Shown here: positions 12,636-26,421 of the stretch, piece by piece
Numbering within the stretch: the first letter of the stretch is position 1
Layout: every line of letters starts with the position of its first letter
Assembly (NCBI GenBank): GCA_022813625.1
Contig: JAKLMB010000013.1
Coordinates: 310,001 to 374,000 of the forward strand
Source of the DNA: Aaosphaeria pasadenensis
Lineage: Eukaryota; Ascomycota; Dothideomycetes; Pleosporales
DNA: 64,000 nt
Direction: 5' to 3'
The notes under the pieces: model-generated
The model's database searches: none
The model's input: only the letters and a program-made list of their open reading frames with translations
Told to the model about the DNA's origin: nothing
Translations under genes and position numbers: made by a program

Positions 12636-14350
12636 ATGGCAGGTGCTCCAAAGACAAGACCCAGCACTCACCGTACAGGTGAAGTGCGAGAAAACAAACA
12701 CAAAGCCGACAGTTTTACCACAGATGGCCTAGACACCATCGTCGATGACTCCAAAACGCTTCTAGAAAACGAAGCGGATCTAAGAGCTCTCAGAGCTCGC
12801 TTTGAGCTCGCGATCGGGGAAAAGGTCGCCTGCGGGAATACGAAGGACGGGGTCAGTCTTAAGCTGACCCGGGAGGGGGGACAGCAGCGGGCACTGCTGC
12901 TCATAAAGGGCGAGAGCCGTTTTTGAAGAACGTCGATATGAGAACGTTTTGGCGGACTTGCAGGTCGCGCTGAAAGGCATTGCCTCTGCGGTTACTAGTA
13001 AGTGAAGTGGGGGTCTTTTGCTTAGAGATGTTTCACTGACGATGGGAAGGCAAAGGAACTGATGCCGCAAAGGAGAAGCAGAAGGTAATTGCACTCGAAT
13101 GTTTTCAAGAGAAGTTAAATGCAACCTTGCCTATATTAAACAAACGGTTTGATGAAGCTATGAATGAGCTGAATGCGCTGAGTGCGCGAGGGGCCGGAGT
13201 TGATGTCGATCTCTTACTGAAGCACGAGGCCGAATTGATTACCAGCTTGCTCGAACTTGAGCGCGGAGTCTCCAGCATGCTCAAAGAAGATATTCAGAAA
13301 CCACACCTCGCAGATATCGTCCAAGACGCCTTCACGATAGTCACGGACGGAGCTTTGCAGCTCCGGTATCTCTTCCAAGATTACGAGATGTTCGATCGGT
13401 TATTGACCTATATCGTTCTTCTTGCGAAGCCAAGATTGATTTTCAACACCTGCGTCAGAGCTGCCAGAAGTCTGGACGGATTCTCATCATTGAGAATCAG
13501 GCATCAGAAGACAGCAATGCCGCAAGGCTTGTCGCCCTTGGGGCAGAGCTCAAGAACCAACCCGGGTGCACCATCGACCTCCGGTATCACGATCCCAGAT
13601 CATAACCGTGCCTTTTGGACTCTGAACAGTCCAAGACAAAGTCAACGAGAAACTATAATGTACGAAGAGCTCCCGGTGGAGTTAATCCAAAATATGATGT
13701 TACTCGTCAAGCCCTTCCTCGAGGAAAAGGACAAAAACACGGGAATCTCCCGTATATATCCACTGGCAAAGCAGAATGCGGTAAAACTCCCCGGTTGCAT
13801 TCTACAAGGTTTCAATCCTCCTCCCCAGGAAGAGAGTTATTACGACGCCGGCTTCGTCCTATGTCAAACCACCCAGCAAGAGAAAAGCCTCGGGGATCTT
13901 TATGAACATCTCTTCAAGAGATGCGGGGAAAGTACAGGAAAAGTAAGAGAAGTGTTCACAATGTTTTGGGTATCCATGCACAATAACGATCTTTTTACCA
14001 TCCTGGATCATTGTGGGTACTCCCACATCCAGACCGTCATCCCCGGCTTGAAACAGTTCCTGAATACACACAAGGAACAGCGTCCATCCGTTTACAGACT
14101 TGTTCAGTTTCTGAGGACTGATAGCCTGAAGCCCTCGGAGTTGCTTTGTCAAGATTACGGCTTTCGTAATTGCAAAGCCATGCACCAGCATATCGAGACC
14201 ATGAAAGGGACGTATACGGAAGTCCTTAAACGTACAGCACCGCTCGACCTGCATCGAGCGGCAGAAAAGCATCAGCTTCTTGAGTTCATTCGAGAGAATG
14301 GGGCGAATGTGGAAGTAGGGAATGAACGGCTATTCAAGACCTTCGGTTGA
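12636..14350 (+). CDS. Multi-exon protein of unknown function
   Basis: I do not recognise this protein. Coding character moves between frames, which short introns explain: 12998-13049 (GTAAGT...CACTGAC...AAG) joins IASAVT to SKGTDAAKEK; about 13415-13458 joins LLTYI to SCQKSGRILIIENQASEDS; and 13584-13629 (GTATCA...CTGAACAG) joins GCTIDL to RPRQSQRETIMYEELP. A further intron between about 12850 and 12965 is needed to link the first exon (starting MAGAPKTRPSTHRTG) to NVLADLQVALKG, but I cannot place it. The predicted protein is mostly helical and charged, with no signal peptide or membrane segment. It ends with RENGANVEVGNERLFKTFG. The start is the first ATG after the CTT tract, in context TCACCATGG. 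If the introns are wrong, the alternative is a gene broken by frameshifts. Confidence 0.45.
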
Positions 14351-16115
14351 AGGCTTTGGATATTGCTTGATGGATGGATCAAAAGCAAGGTCCTAATATT
14401 TGGTAATGCACCTTAATTGGTAGCATACATAACATCTCCGACAACACCGTTCTCCTGCTCACGGAGGAAGTTCCTGGAATGATATCCAGGTAGGAGTGGT
14501 ATAAAACATATCATTCACACTGCTACCGTAAGTAGCAGTCTATTGAAGGTGTCCTCATTCACAAACTTTGGAATACCATTGATTTTTCATGACAACTCTA
14601 GCTCCAATTACATTGTGACTCTCAATCTCACATAACAAAACGTGATATGACTTTCCATAGTCAAACACAAACACAAACACAAACAGCCAACCACCACTCC
14701 TCCCCAATCTCCCCCTCAACCTCCCAACCTCACCCCCAACCCTCAAATCTCCACAAAAACCCCCTCTTCCCACTCCCTCAACCAAGCCAAACACCCCCTC
14801 CCAAATCTCCACCTCACAAGAAAACCCACATAAAAACCCCATCGACCCACAACCCACATCCCCCCACGCCACAATCCAACCGCACCTCCCTCCACCTCTC
14901 CACGAACGATATCCCTACGGTTTGAATTCCGCTTTGACGCTTTCCGCCTTTCTTACTTTGCTGTGCCGTGCCTGGACTTATTTGAACAAGGCACGTACGT
15001 ACACGGCAATCTCCCGTCTTCGAAGTTCTCATGTGACGAACTGAATTGCATATCTCCGAACCAAGCTCAGATACTGGCGAGGGGTAGGTATCCACCGAAC
15101 CAAAACACCCCCTCCCCTCACATCCCCACTGCTTACAACGACAGACACAGTACGTGTGAACGGGAACCAAGAACGCTTACGTTACTCGCAGCTTCGGCTC
15201 CGCGCCCGAGACGGATATCCGATCGGAAAAGCTGGGTATGGTTCCACTTATCCTGGCTAGGGCACGAAAGTAGTAGTGAGTGAATGTCAAGTGGTTGGAC
15301 TTGGGATATGGGATATGTGATATGTGATGTTTGATATACCACACCTCCAACGCTGTGACCATCTTCGATAGCAATAACATGACGAGTCTAGATATCTCGA
15401 GCATGAGGGACGTAGATCCCTCACAATCACATTTCCCCCTTTCCCTACCTTACAGACATCACTTTCACTCACTTCAGAGACCCAACATCACCACCACCCT
15501 CAACACCACCCTCAACCCTCCCAACCCCCCCTCCCAACGCAAACAACCACAAGCACCCAACACACAACAAAGCAAGCACACCCTCCCAAGGAGGTGCGGG
15601 AGCGGAACCACCCGAGCTCCCCCCATCCATCCATCCATCATCCATCCATCACATCCTCCTTCCGCAGCGTACTGACTCAGTCCCCCGATCTCCGATCGCC
15701 TCGCCCATCACTTCCACCTGCACCTCTTCTCAGGCGTTCGTTCGTTCACATATGGAAAGTACGCCTAACGCCTTACGCCTTACGCTATGGGTGGGATGTC
15801 TCGAGGGCAGGCAGGGTAGGAGATCGCACCACCTCCCCGACGCTCACATCTTTCCTTTTTTGGTAATGGTGATGGGGGGTTTGTGGCGGCGGCGGAGAAT
15901 TGTGAACGTACGATGAGGGGTGTGGATGTGGATGTGGATGGGATGGGGGTGTTGTTTGGCTGAACTTCGGGGGGGCTGTTTGGGGGCCGTGGATCCCCCA
16001 CATCAATTGAACGTATGTTAGCTATGGTGTGGTGTGGTAAGGTATTGTATGCTGAAGGGTGGTGGAGGGGAGAGGTGTTTGGATGGGCAGGTTGTGGTGT
16101 TGATAGCTATGGTGT

Positions 16116-16275
16116 GGTATGGTATGGTATGGTATGGTTATGGTACGATGTGGCTTCTCATCCCAAGCTATGTTCGATTTGCTCGACTGGGTAGGTATTG
16201 CTACTTGTGAACATGACATTTCCATTTTCAATTCCATAAGATACCTATATCGCAGGTAAGGTAAGGTAAGGTAAG
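16116..16275. repeat. Two pentanucleotide repeats, GGTAT and GGTAA
   Basis: A GGTAT run at 16116-16139 and a GGTAA run at 16255-16275 flank non-repetitive DNA. A TAGCTATGGTGTGGT segment occurs twice nearby (about 16018 and 16103), which suggests local duplication. Confidence 0.7.
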
Positions 16276-19200
16276 TACAAAGTGTAGCTAAAGAGATGGT
16301 TGGCGTGCATAGATAGCTCCAGCCCTAGCCATTTATTTTAGCCTCAGATCGAGCGAGCAGTAGTGCCCGATTGTTCATGTACGAATGGTACGATTTAATG
16401 TTTAACAACAGGGCCTTTTATTTTTCTTCAATCCTCCGATCTAATGGAGATTTTTTTTGTGGCAGTTTTGATTGTTTCTCGTTGGGCAAGGAGGGATTGG
16501 ATTCTAGATCTGGTTTGTCATGGCGAGTTGTCATGGCGAGGAAGAGAAGTGCCGTTGATAGATGCCAGCATGATTATAAGTTCGTTCGTCTCGAGGGATG
16601 GATGATAGGTGCATGGGTGATGGGCTAAACACTCACTCGCGCCTTACAAACCCAGCGAACAAAGAAAAAGCAAATGGCAGCAGCAGTCGAGGCTCAAATG
16701 CAAAAGCCATGCCGTTTGCCCTGAACCGTTATTCGACCTCCGCGGAGCGAGTTTGGGGTGGAAGGAGAACTAATTTCTTGCGACTTGTCATGTGCTGAGG
16801 CTATGGCGTTGACGCTTGAGTCGTGCGTGCTGGGTAGTTCACCAATGATGGATAGGGATATCTTTGATCCTAATCCCAATGCTGTCCATATCGAAATGAG
16901 TATATTGTGTTCGATGGTCTGGCCTTACAGCCACGTTAAGGGGATAACGAGGACAAAGAAACGCAGATTGAGATTGGAGATGTATCAAGATGTACATGTA
17001 CTTCTTCCGCGAAGAGTAGACTACATGATTTGGTGTGGTTGGTGCATCGGCACAATTGACCGCATTCCTACTGAACGGTGAACAATAGGATATACCTAGC
17101 GGAATGGAACGAAGCTATGACTGCCTGTGGAATGGGGAATTACTTGCCATGCATCTATCCCACTCGTGTGAGATATCTGCCGAATCGTCAAGTGGTTACG
17201 GAAAAGCGAAGTCAGCAATTCGAGGTTCAGTATGAACGGCTTTTGAAGTGAGAAAGACCATACAATTCAAACACCGTCGGCGCTCCCCGACACCGCGGAA
17301 CCAATTCCACGAACAAGAGTAATAGCCGACGTGGGCTTGAAGGACTGGATGAAGGGAATAAGTTCATTCGTGGACGTATGTAGGCCGAGGCGAAAAGTCG
17401 TTGTAGTTTCACCCACGCTATGGTCAAAGGAGGGAGGGAGGAACCGGCAAGGATGCCGGGCCCGTGAAAGCCACCGATCTGTTACCCGACGGACAGGGAA
17501 GTCGTCGGGATCAAAATCCCGTCTTTGCTTTCCTATGCATTCACGGCCGCGGCGCGAGTGTACGGTCGGCAGTCTGTGCCCACCCGACCTACTTACATAC
17601 CTAGCAAACAGTTTGACAACTTAACTTAATATATCGTGTATGTATGTCATGTATGTATGTGCAAGGATGTACACTCTAGCTGTGACACTTTGCAATGTAG
17701 ACTTCTTTACCCCCTCTCGTGACCATGGACGGAACGGTACAGTGAGAGAAGTTTATTCTTTACCGAGTCGCTCGTCCCTCCCTGTGTTTGTAGGTAAGAA
17801 TATTCTGATGCGCCTATACCTGCTCTGGACAGGCCTGAGAGGCCCGCTTTTTCGCGCGCGTCCGCGAGATTACGATGTGTTCCGCTGCTTGTAGGTACGA
17901 CGTTACCCGCCCGCAGGGCTCCGGGGTGGGTGCTGCAGATCCCTTTAAAAGATCAATCGTTCGTTTCGTTTCGTCTCGTTCGTTCGCGCGTTCGTTAGCT
18001 AAGGGATATACTCGCTTGTCGCCTTTTTACTATAATAGGCATACACTATCACTCGTCGCATCCCCATCCATTCATGACCATAGCGTAGTGGTTTGGAGGC
18101 TACGCGGTCGAACATGTCATCCAGCGAACGCAGCCGGAGACGTCAGCGACTGGATGCTTGGCGAAAAGCTTAATGGGACCTTTGACGAAGTCGAGTAAAG
18201 CCGTCCGTCCGTCTCATCGGGGCGAGCGGCAAACAGAGACTTCACTAACTGCGAGAGAGTTAGGTGGCTCTTGGGACGTTGGTCTGGACGCGGCGGATCG
18301 AATTGTGGCGAGTGGTGATGATGGCATGGAGGGATGCGATGGATTCGGGCTGTGTGGTGCTAGTGTTGCGAGGCGCCTACACTATCTACACCTATCTTCC
18401 AAAGGGAAGTCGCGAATGAGGAGGTCTGATAGCATCTCCTCTCAAGGGTCGTTGTGAATGATGTGCAGGACGCGACATGTGCTGTAGGTATGTTCGGGGC
18501 GAAGCTCTATCGTGCGGAAGAGAGGGACAGAAGGTGATGCGAGGAAGACGTACATCATCCGCTTCCCTGCCCTTAATCGTCCTGACTACTGGACGTCAGA
18601 ACAGGTTGCATATCTTCCTTGTAAACCCAACTCAGCCATGATGCAATTATAGAGGCGGGGTCGTCAATAAGATGAACATGGCAAGCATCTCGCGGGCGAC
18701 GATTGCTGCTGCCGTACTACCGAATTACTAGGCTAGGTACGGCGTACGACGATTACAGCTTTCTTGCGGAACCCAGACCTGTCTTGCGACAGGAAGAATG
18801 ACCTACTGCAGAGGTGGCATCACTCTTGTCCTTTACATAGCATTTGCACTAAAGACATCCGTTTCAGCCACGCATATCCACACAGGCCCGAAATTGGTGA
18901 CCCAGATGCAGATGTGGGCTGACGGTATCCAGACCAAGACTGGACTACACTTGAAAGAACGTCCTCTGGCCAAATCCAATTATGCTTTTGGATATCCCTG
19001 AGGATAAGGGTCGCGAACGGGGAACGGGCAAGGAGGAGCAGGATTGATAATGTGCATGTAGTTTCCGTTTCTTGCATTGTTGGACTGGATAATTGTGGAG
19101 CACGTCTGCTGTCCATTGTCAAATGCTCGTGTATGCCGCTGGATGATGGCTTTGCATCCAAGTTTGGGCTAGCGCTGCAAGTGATTGCTGTAAACGGTCG

Positions 19201-22200
19201 GGGGTCCAGAAAGCGAATTGTATGCAAGCTGCTGTATCAAAGATGTTGTCCGACAGGGCCAAGCGACCGTGTTACACTCGTTACAACAGAGCAGCTCTTG
19301 GGGGTGGGGAAAACTAGCTGTGTGCTAGGCAATGATGTTCCGTCGATTGGTAGACACAGAGAGGGTCCCTCAAAGTGGGAACGTCAAGCTGCTGCTGCAC
19401 GACACATCTGATGGCGTCCTTCTCCCGAACGGTCAATCGTCGTCTTCTACACGGGTTGCTCCCAACTCCGTCGCCTCTCGCTAGGACCATAATCCCAATT
19501 TGATCGAGCAGTGAACAGTTTTGTTCAGCTAGAGAAAGGATCATGCTTTGCATACGGCAGAGTGTGCCGCTGCGCGGATTGCTGCCTGGTGGCCATGCAG
19601 AACGTGGTCCAGGAGCTCTAAGACTTGTATGAGCCGTCGAAACTAAGTTCTAGAAATGTTCAACTGTCATCTGAAGGCCATCAGGGTTCTGTAACCCCTT
19701 GTGGATCGACTCAAGGTGCAGAGACAACCTGGGCAATGTCTTGGGAGCGCAAGCTTCGCGGTAGAAGAGGTAGTGTTCTCAGCCATCGTGATACGAGGAT
19801 CGGGAAACCACATGGCATACCCTTATGTTATTACGACCAGTTTACGCTGTGGCCAGTCCATTGCATCTGCCATTACGTCTAGGTCGATCACAGAGTCTGA
19901 ATGCAACTACCACATAGCATTGGTTGTACTGCAATCCACGGCTTCAAGAAATTGCATTGGATCATCAAGGTCCAGCGCTTGAACAAGAATTAGAAGAGCA
20001 CCACAAGATCCATGCCTCCTGTACGCAAAAGGAAGGACATCAGCGTAGTTTGAAAGTTAATGGACATTGGTGGCGGGTCATGAGTGGTAGCACATGCCAG
20101 AACTTCTTTACGCCGAACGGGACGTTCATGGCCTTCGAAGATCGATCAGGGACTTGTTGGCAAATGAGAGGCCCGACGATTACACGCTCAGAGAGATTCC
20201 AAATCGGCCGTGATGTTCATGAATTATGTTGTGGACTTATGGTATCGAGACATGGGGGTGACTCGTAGCAGCAATTTCGTACCACCTTCGATCCACGCAC
20301 AGGAATGGCACATATCATGAAGAATGTGAAACACAAAAACGGGTTGGCATCGGTGTATCGCAGTACAGGGACAACATCATTGTAGGTGACCACTACTGGT
20401 AGCTGGTCTGGAAGATGGCGAAACTTTTGATCGAGCTTTGGGACAGCATCGGACACTGGAAGCTTTCAGTACCCATTATAGGAGATGTCTTAGTCCTAGG
20501 CATGAGCTGCCTTTGATTTCTGAATAAAGCTAAAATGCTGAGTCTTTAGTCACCTGCAGTAACCCTTCGTAGCTTGCCAGGGAGATATCTCTGGGGTCGG
20601 AGAGTTGTGCAGGGCGCGGGATGTCTGTTTGGTACGGTTCCCGTGGCGCCGTTGTCTGTACTCAACCATGGAACCCATGGTTCCCAGGGAGCTTCAGAAA
20701 TATGAGGGACAGAGTCGATAGCGTGATGAGACTCGTAGTTATCGGGCCAGATACCATTAATAAAATATTGAGGAATTCAGGTGTCGTACGAAATGCTGAT
20801 AGAGATAAGCGTTGATAGTGGATGCGAGAGGATCGGCGTGCTCCAGATTGGATATGCAGGAGGAGGGTCTTCGCGCTCTCCCGTTCTCCACCCCATGCAG
20901 CAGCGGAATGCTCTTACAGGCATCGAGATTCAGTGGGTGAAGATGCCGCAGTGAACTCCCCTGTGATGAGAAGTGGGAGACGGGCCATACGAAAACCCAA
21001 TGGCTATTGCTGGAAGCCATCCGGTTATTGGATTATATGGGGCAGCTTAATTGAACAGGAGATGAGGTCGAATTTCGCTCTGAGCCGTCCGTGCTTACAG
21101 GCCAAGTTGCTCGAGCAGATCTCAAGAGAGGGTCCACCGAACCGTTAAGTGATTGTGGAGGAGGCAGTGGCAGCAGTCGAAGTCCCACTGAGCTGAACTC
21201 GTTTTAGTGGAGCAGTCAATAATAGCATAACGAATCAAGATGTCTCAGATCTAGACGTGAACGATAATGAGAGAATCATAGATGGCCCTGTGATCACATT
21301 GGTCACAGTTAGTCTACCAAGGCTTCGACGGGACGGCAGAGGATTCCGAACACAGCGTGCGAGGGGAGAGAACAGAGCAGCAACAAGCGGTTTACTCTGT
21401 CGTACAGCTCGTGGGTTGGCAAGGAAAAATAATAATATAAATCTCCCACACTAGGAGAATTGACTGCTGAATCGCTCACGTAATGAGCGAGATGGAGGCT
21501 GAAAGTAGATCTCTTTTTCGCTCACTTTAAAATGAAGTTCGTGCATGAAGAGCCGCGCGAGCGACGGGATTAAAATCATGCCACGGCTATTACTTACTCG
21601 TAGCTCTCCGAAAATCTCCCCAGTGAAGGAGAGATGGAGGTGGAGGTGGAACTTGGAAGTGTACTGGATTGCCACCCGTACTAAAGCGGAAACTAAAGGT
21701 TGGACATCCGGGGATTTGGGCTTTTGCGTGGACCGACTTGGCTGGTCAGATACGAAGTAGCAGCACGAATCGATTGCAAGTAACACGCAGCTCTGCGGCG
21801 TGAGTTTCTGTTACGCCAGCGAAAAGCGCAAAACGGTGGCCGTGAAGCCGTGTAGGCGGAGGAAAAACTTTTCTTTCTCCCCCGTCTGGTCAAATCTAGA
21901 GCAAGCATTATTATTATCTATCTCACGCAGCGTGCGAGCACGGTGTCGCAGTTGGCGTGGGATATCTCGAATTACGCATTTGTTATGTCTACAAAGACAG
22001 GAATTTTGCGAATAAACAACAGCACTTGGTTCAAAGTCGGTGCGAGGAGTCCATAGATCAGCGCTCAGCCTTGCGACAGGTAAAATGCTTTGACGCAATG
22101 GTTGCAATTGCGGGTTGCGGGCTACGATGGTTAGGAGGTGGTTAGAGGCAGACGGCGTAGACGGTGTGGCGGATTCAACTCCGTCATATTGGTTGCAGCG

Positions 22201-25200
22201 AAGAATCGTTTGAAGGGTAGGAGGATTAGCGGATCAGAGGATTGGAAGATTTTAGGTAGTTGATTTTGGTCATCTTTGAGCGATGTGGGCATATCGAGCC
22301 GAAGGTGGTGGCCTGAGCCAGCAACGGCGGCGGCGACGGTCTGCGTCTTGATGTGTATTTCTTTGGTTTTGGCTCAGTCTTGGTGGTGAGGTGAGCTGTA
22401 CTGACAGGACTGTGCTCAGTGTGCACTGTGCTGGTGGTTCGCTCAGCATCTAGCTGAACATGCGCACGATGATTTGCAGACGGTGCGACAGGGGATGAGC
22501 ACACAATCCATACTTATCATACATCATACACGCATGGCCATGTCGGCGCCTCTCGGGCGGTGATGCAGCATGGATTGCAGATGGAACGCCCTGAATATTG
22601 GCCTTCATCGAGGCCCTGGTCAATGATTGAGTTGAGGGGGGTTCGAAGGGAAGAAAAGGGTAATTAGGGCAGAGTGTTCACGGCATGGCAAACAGCGGAG
22701 CATGGCCAATGGCAGATGGCGAATGGCCAGGGAAGAAGGACGAAGCGATGCAAGCAAGCCGACTGTTTCCGGCTGCATCTGTCATATCCAAGGGGCGCGG
22801 GAGTAAGGATAGAAGGCGGACGTATGGCGGTAGGCGGAAGACGACGAGGGTCGCTTGTAACAGTACAAGGAAACGGTACGCCGTAGGTACTCACAGAGAA
22901 AGAGAGGGCAGAGGAGACGACGGAGCACTCTGGTAGGAAGCCGTAAACGCCGCGACAAGACTCAAGAGAGAGGAGAGAAAGCAGAATCTGCATCTAACCG
23001 TTGGCGGCTCGTGCGCCCCAAGCCACCAGACGGACAGGCAGGGCAGGGCAAAGGACAGGACAAGGTCAGGTACCTTGTACTCTGCAGATGTGCAGATGTG
23101 CAGATGTGCAGTACATCTCCCGCTCTGGACGTAGTGCAAGAACAGCATCATGGGCTTGCTCTTCTTCAGCCCACTGAGCTTGCCCTGGTTGCCAATGATC
23201 CTAGAAAAATCTCTGCATTCCATTCCCAAGAGTAGCAAAGGCATCCGCATCGTCAATAATGCAAACAACATACTCCGTATACGCACACATGGACCTTCAT
23301 AACAGTATTCGTGCAAGCACTCTTGTCGGCTCGGACGTGGGGGGGAGGGGAGACGAGTAATCCGCGGAACTGGAAGGTGCATTGGTAATATGTGTGTCCA
23401 TCTCGGTGTAAAGGTTGTACAGAATAACATGCGTATGTGTGTGCATGCAATAATGCAAAATTTGAAGGCCGGCGAATTGTAACGATCTTGTGTATCGTGT
23501 GGCACTGATAGAGCGTGAGAGAGGGTATAATTCACGGTCAGTATAGGTATAACTGTGGGTATAGGCATAGGCAGAGGCAGAGGCATAGGCGAAGGCGAAG
23601 GCATAGATGAAGGTATGTACAGGTACATACAGAAATCTGAAAGTACCGGTACCTCGAATGATTTAAAACAATGTCTTCGCTATGGTGGTGTGGTGTAGCG
23701 TAGCGTAGTGTATTGTAGTGAAAGGAATAGTAGATGTGATACAGTATAGTAGCGTGTGGTTATCAGCATCCAAGAGGTCCGTCGTAGCAAGCTCGGTTTC
23801 CTTTGAACTCCACTCTGTCAGGTCTTGGGAGGATATGGGCAGGGTTGATGCCAGGAGCGCGGCGATGGAAGCCGGGTGGGGTTGTCAGTGGAGGTTACAG
23901 AGTAGTAATAGTCATGGCGGTGGTAGTGGTAGTGGTGTGGTGTGCATTGTGTGAGTGAGTGAGTGAAGCCAGTCCAGTCCAGTGAGGGAAAGACGACGAG
24001 GGGATGCATCGATGGTGCGAAGGATGTGCGCGCGACGGATTCCGCTAATGGGCCATCCCAGTTAGTCCTTTGCAACCAACCCTGCCCTACCTGAATCTGC
24101 GCAGGCGAGCGAATAGACGAGACGAAGTTTTTACTTGTAATTGTAACAGGACAGGCCTCAGGATGAGCTAGAGGCCCAGAAGGGTAGTAAAAGAGAAAGC
24201 GAGGTGCGAGAATGAAAATTAGAAAGTGTTTGTACGCGCGTGTGTGTGCGTGTGTGTCTAACAAGGCATGAAACAGATTCGTACACAGTAGGTAGTAGTT
24301 ACCTTGTGGACTGTAGTTAGTTAGCAGTGGTGGTAGCGGTGGTAGTGGTAGTAGTGGACGTAGTGGTAGTATGTAGTGGTAAGTAGTGGTTTAGTAGCAG
24401 CCATGAGAGCGTATTAGGTTTAAGAGGAGAGACGTAGCATGTAACAAGGTCAGGACTACTCCGTACCTAAGACTAATCATCGAACGAACGACGTCTAGGT
24501 TCACAAAAAAGTGATCTCGATATCCCGCGAACCTAGCCAACCCAGCGATTCCAAGATGAGAAACGAGAAACGAGCCAGGAGCCAGCCCGACCTGAAGACG
24601 AGGAACTGAGGCCAAATACGGTACTCGTATGGGAGAGGGAAGCCTTGGCCATCGGACATTCTATGCCTGAACTTGACTCGACTGGCTGGTCAGTGGTATC
24701 CCCCTCTAATCCTCTATCTCTCTAATGGAATTATTGGATGCATTCGTGTTATCAATTACTCAATGGTAAATACACTATACACTATACCAAACAAGACGAA
24801 AGAGTCGAGGGTGTACGTGCAGTAGAATGTGAAAAAAAGAGAACTGTTCCGACTACCATATTGGATCACTGGTCTACATGGTAGAGACCACATACAGACA
24901 CCTGAGACTACAGACTACCGACTACAGAGGAAGACCGCCCGCCGCCGCCGTCGTCGCCGCCGCCGCTAACCCCCATGCCCTAAACGTTTGGCCTCTCTTC
25001 GTCTCGTCTCGTCTCGCCTCGTCAGTCGTCAGTCGCCAGTCGTCACTCCATCGCATTTCTAGTCAAGAGATACTAAAATACATGCCTAACTATACTGTAA
25101 CTGTGTAGGTATACAAGGTATTCTACTCCGTACATGAGAAATCCATAAGATACTTAGTAGCTACTCCGTACATTCATTCAGCTTCATATCATACACATAC

Positions 25201-25299
25201 ACATCTACCCTGTCACCTACCACCACCTCCACCTTTTCCTTACCGGCTGGCTGCCTCTACCTGTTTGCTGGTACTGGTACTGGTACATGTACTTTGTAC

Positions 25300-25668
25300 T
25301 GCTGCTGTTGCTGTTGCTGTTGCTGCTCATGCTTCATTAGTAGCCCACAGCCCACATCCCTCCCCCCTCCATCCCTCCTTCCCCCTTCCCCGTCCCCATC
25401 TCCTCCCACTACTACTACCACTACTACCACTACCACTACTACCACTACTACTCCCCCTCATACCATAACCATTCCATACAAAACACCACGCATCCACCTC
25501 CACCTCCGTTCCAGTCTCTCCTCCTTCTCCTCACCATCTACTTCTATTACTATTCCTCCTCTTCCTCTTCTCCTCTTTTCCAACTCTACACAAACGAACG
25601 ATAATCATATCCTTTTCTGGTTATCATCAATCGCCTCCTCCTCATTCTTCCCATTATTTTCCCCTTCC

Positions 25669-25703
<35 letters not shown>
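25300..25703. repeat. Cluster of CTG, ACC/ACT and CT microsatellites
   Basis: CTGCTG/TTG units at 25300-25328, ACCACT units at 25407-25452 and a pure CT dinucleotide run at 25672-25703. All are pyrimidine-rich on the plus strand and lie upstream of the Mga2-like gene on the same strand, where CT-rich stretches often mark fungal promoters and transcription starts. Confidence 0.8.
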
Positions 25704-25708
<5 letters not shown>

Positions 25709-26421
25709 CTTCCCTCCCCCACCCCGGTCCCGGAGACCCGCCGTCTGCGCCATACCGCACATCATCACGGGCCCCGCCTGCCTGTCAGAACCACTGCCAC
25801 TACCACTACAGTCTACCACTACCACGACTCCAGTGACTACATACAGTCCAACATCCCTCAATAATCCCTCCCATCCCTCCGGATCGCCACGAACGACCTC
25901 CTCATAACCCGTCAACCATTAACCCCTTCAACCTCGACCATCGGTACGTCTTTCCCACACCAAACACTTGCTCCAATTCCTCCAATCCCTCCACCACCAT
26001 TGGCTCAATTGCTCACTGTCTCGAAAAGTTTTGGTTTCACACGCACCCTCCGACCTTCTCCCACCCAAGTCTCTGCCGAACCTCATATTCCTTCCGACTG
26101 GCTGTCCCGTCCAATTTCGCCCTTTCCTTTCCATTCTTGACGTTCGCTACCTTCTCCCCTCTCGGCGTGGGAGTCTCTGTCTCAGGCACTCGCTTTCCCC
26201 GCTGCTGTGCCCGTAACCTTACGACATCGCCCTTCGCCCTTCGCCCATACCCTCTCCGTCCACAACTCGCAACACCCACACTCACATACTCCTCCATATC
26301 ACCAATACCGACGACCCAGAAAGGCACAATACTGACATTGCCATTGTTGTCACCATCACTATCATCACTATCTGCATTGGCATCGACTTTGGCCAAATAG
26401 TCTTCACCTCCATCCAGCAGC

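Larger units (their letters stand above)
14351..26421. other. 12 kb gene-poor region rich in simple repeats
   Basis: No open frame here has convincing protein character. Long minus-strand frames such as 22891-23628 come from low-complexity sequence (Pro/Met/Leu runs from CAT/CCT repeats). Simple repeats are frequent: CAAACA units at 14665-14685, ATCC at 15621-15650, GGTAT at 16116-16139, GGTAA at 16255-16275, TGCAGATG at 23082-23110, GTAGTGG-like DNA at 24320-24385, and CTG, ACC and CT tracts at 25300-25703. The final 1.2 kb is strongly CT-rich and is probably the promoter and leader of the gene at 26422. Four TACTCCGTA 9-mers lie in 23271-25170. I saw no transposase or reverse-transcriptase motif. 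Confidence 0.55.

Noticed and set aside
18083..18115. A-box-like TAGCGTAGTGGTTT with nearby GGTCGAAC
   Set aside because: The spacing is too short for a tRNA and no cloverleaf can be drawn.
18820..20456. Scattered minus-strand frames that look somewhat protein-like
   Set aside because: They could not be linked by introns or matched to any family; too weak for a gene or pseudogene call.
20664..20682. Perfect inverted repeat AACCATGG/CCATGGTT
   Set aside because: A few 8-base stems with short loops are expected by chance in 64 kb, and nothing else marks this one.
21472..21490. Hairpin TCGCTCA-CGTAA-TGAGCGA
   Set aside because: A 7-base stem is expected several times by chance; there are no flanking target-site duplications to suggest a MITE.
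22891..23628. Minus-strand open frame of 245 codons
   Set aside because: The frame is built from low-complexity CAT/CCT repeats (Met-Pro-Leu runs) and lacks protein-like composition; the region is microsatellite-rich.
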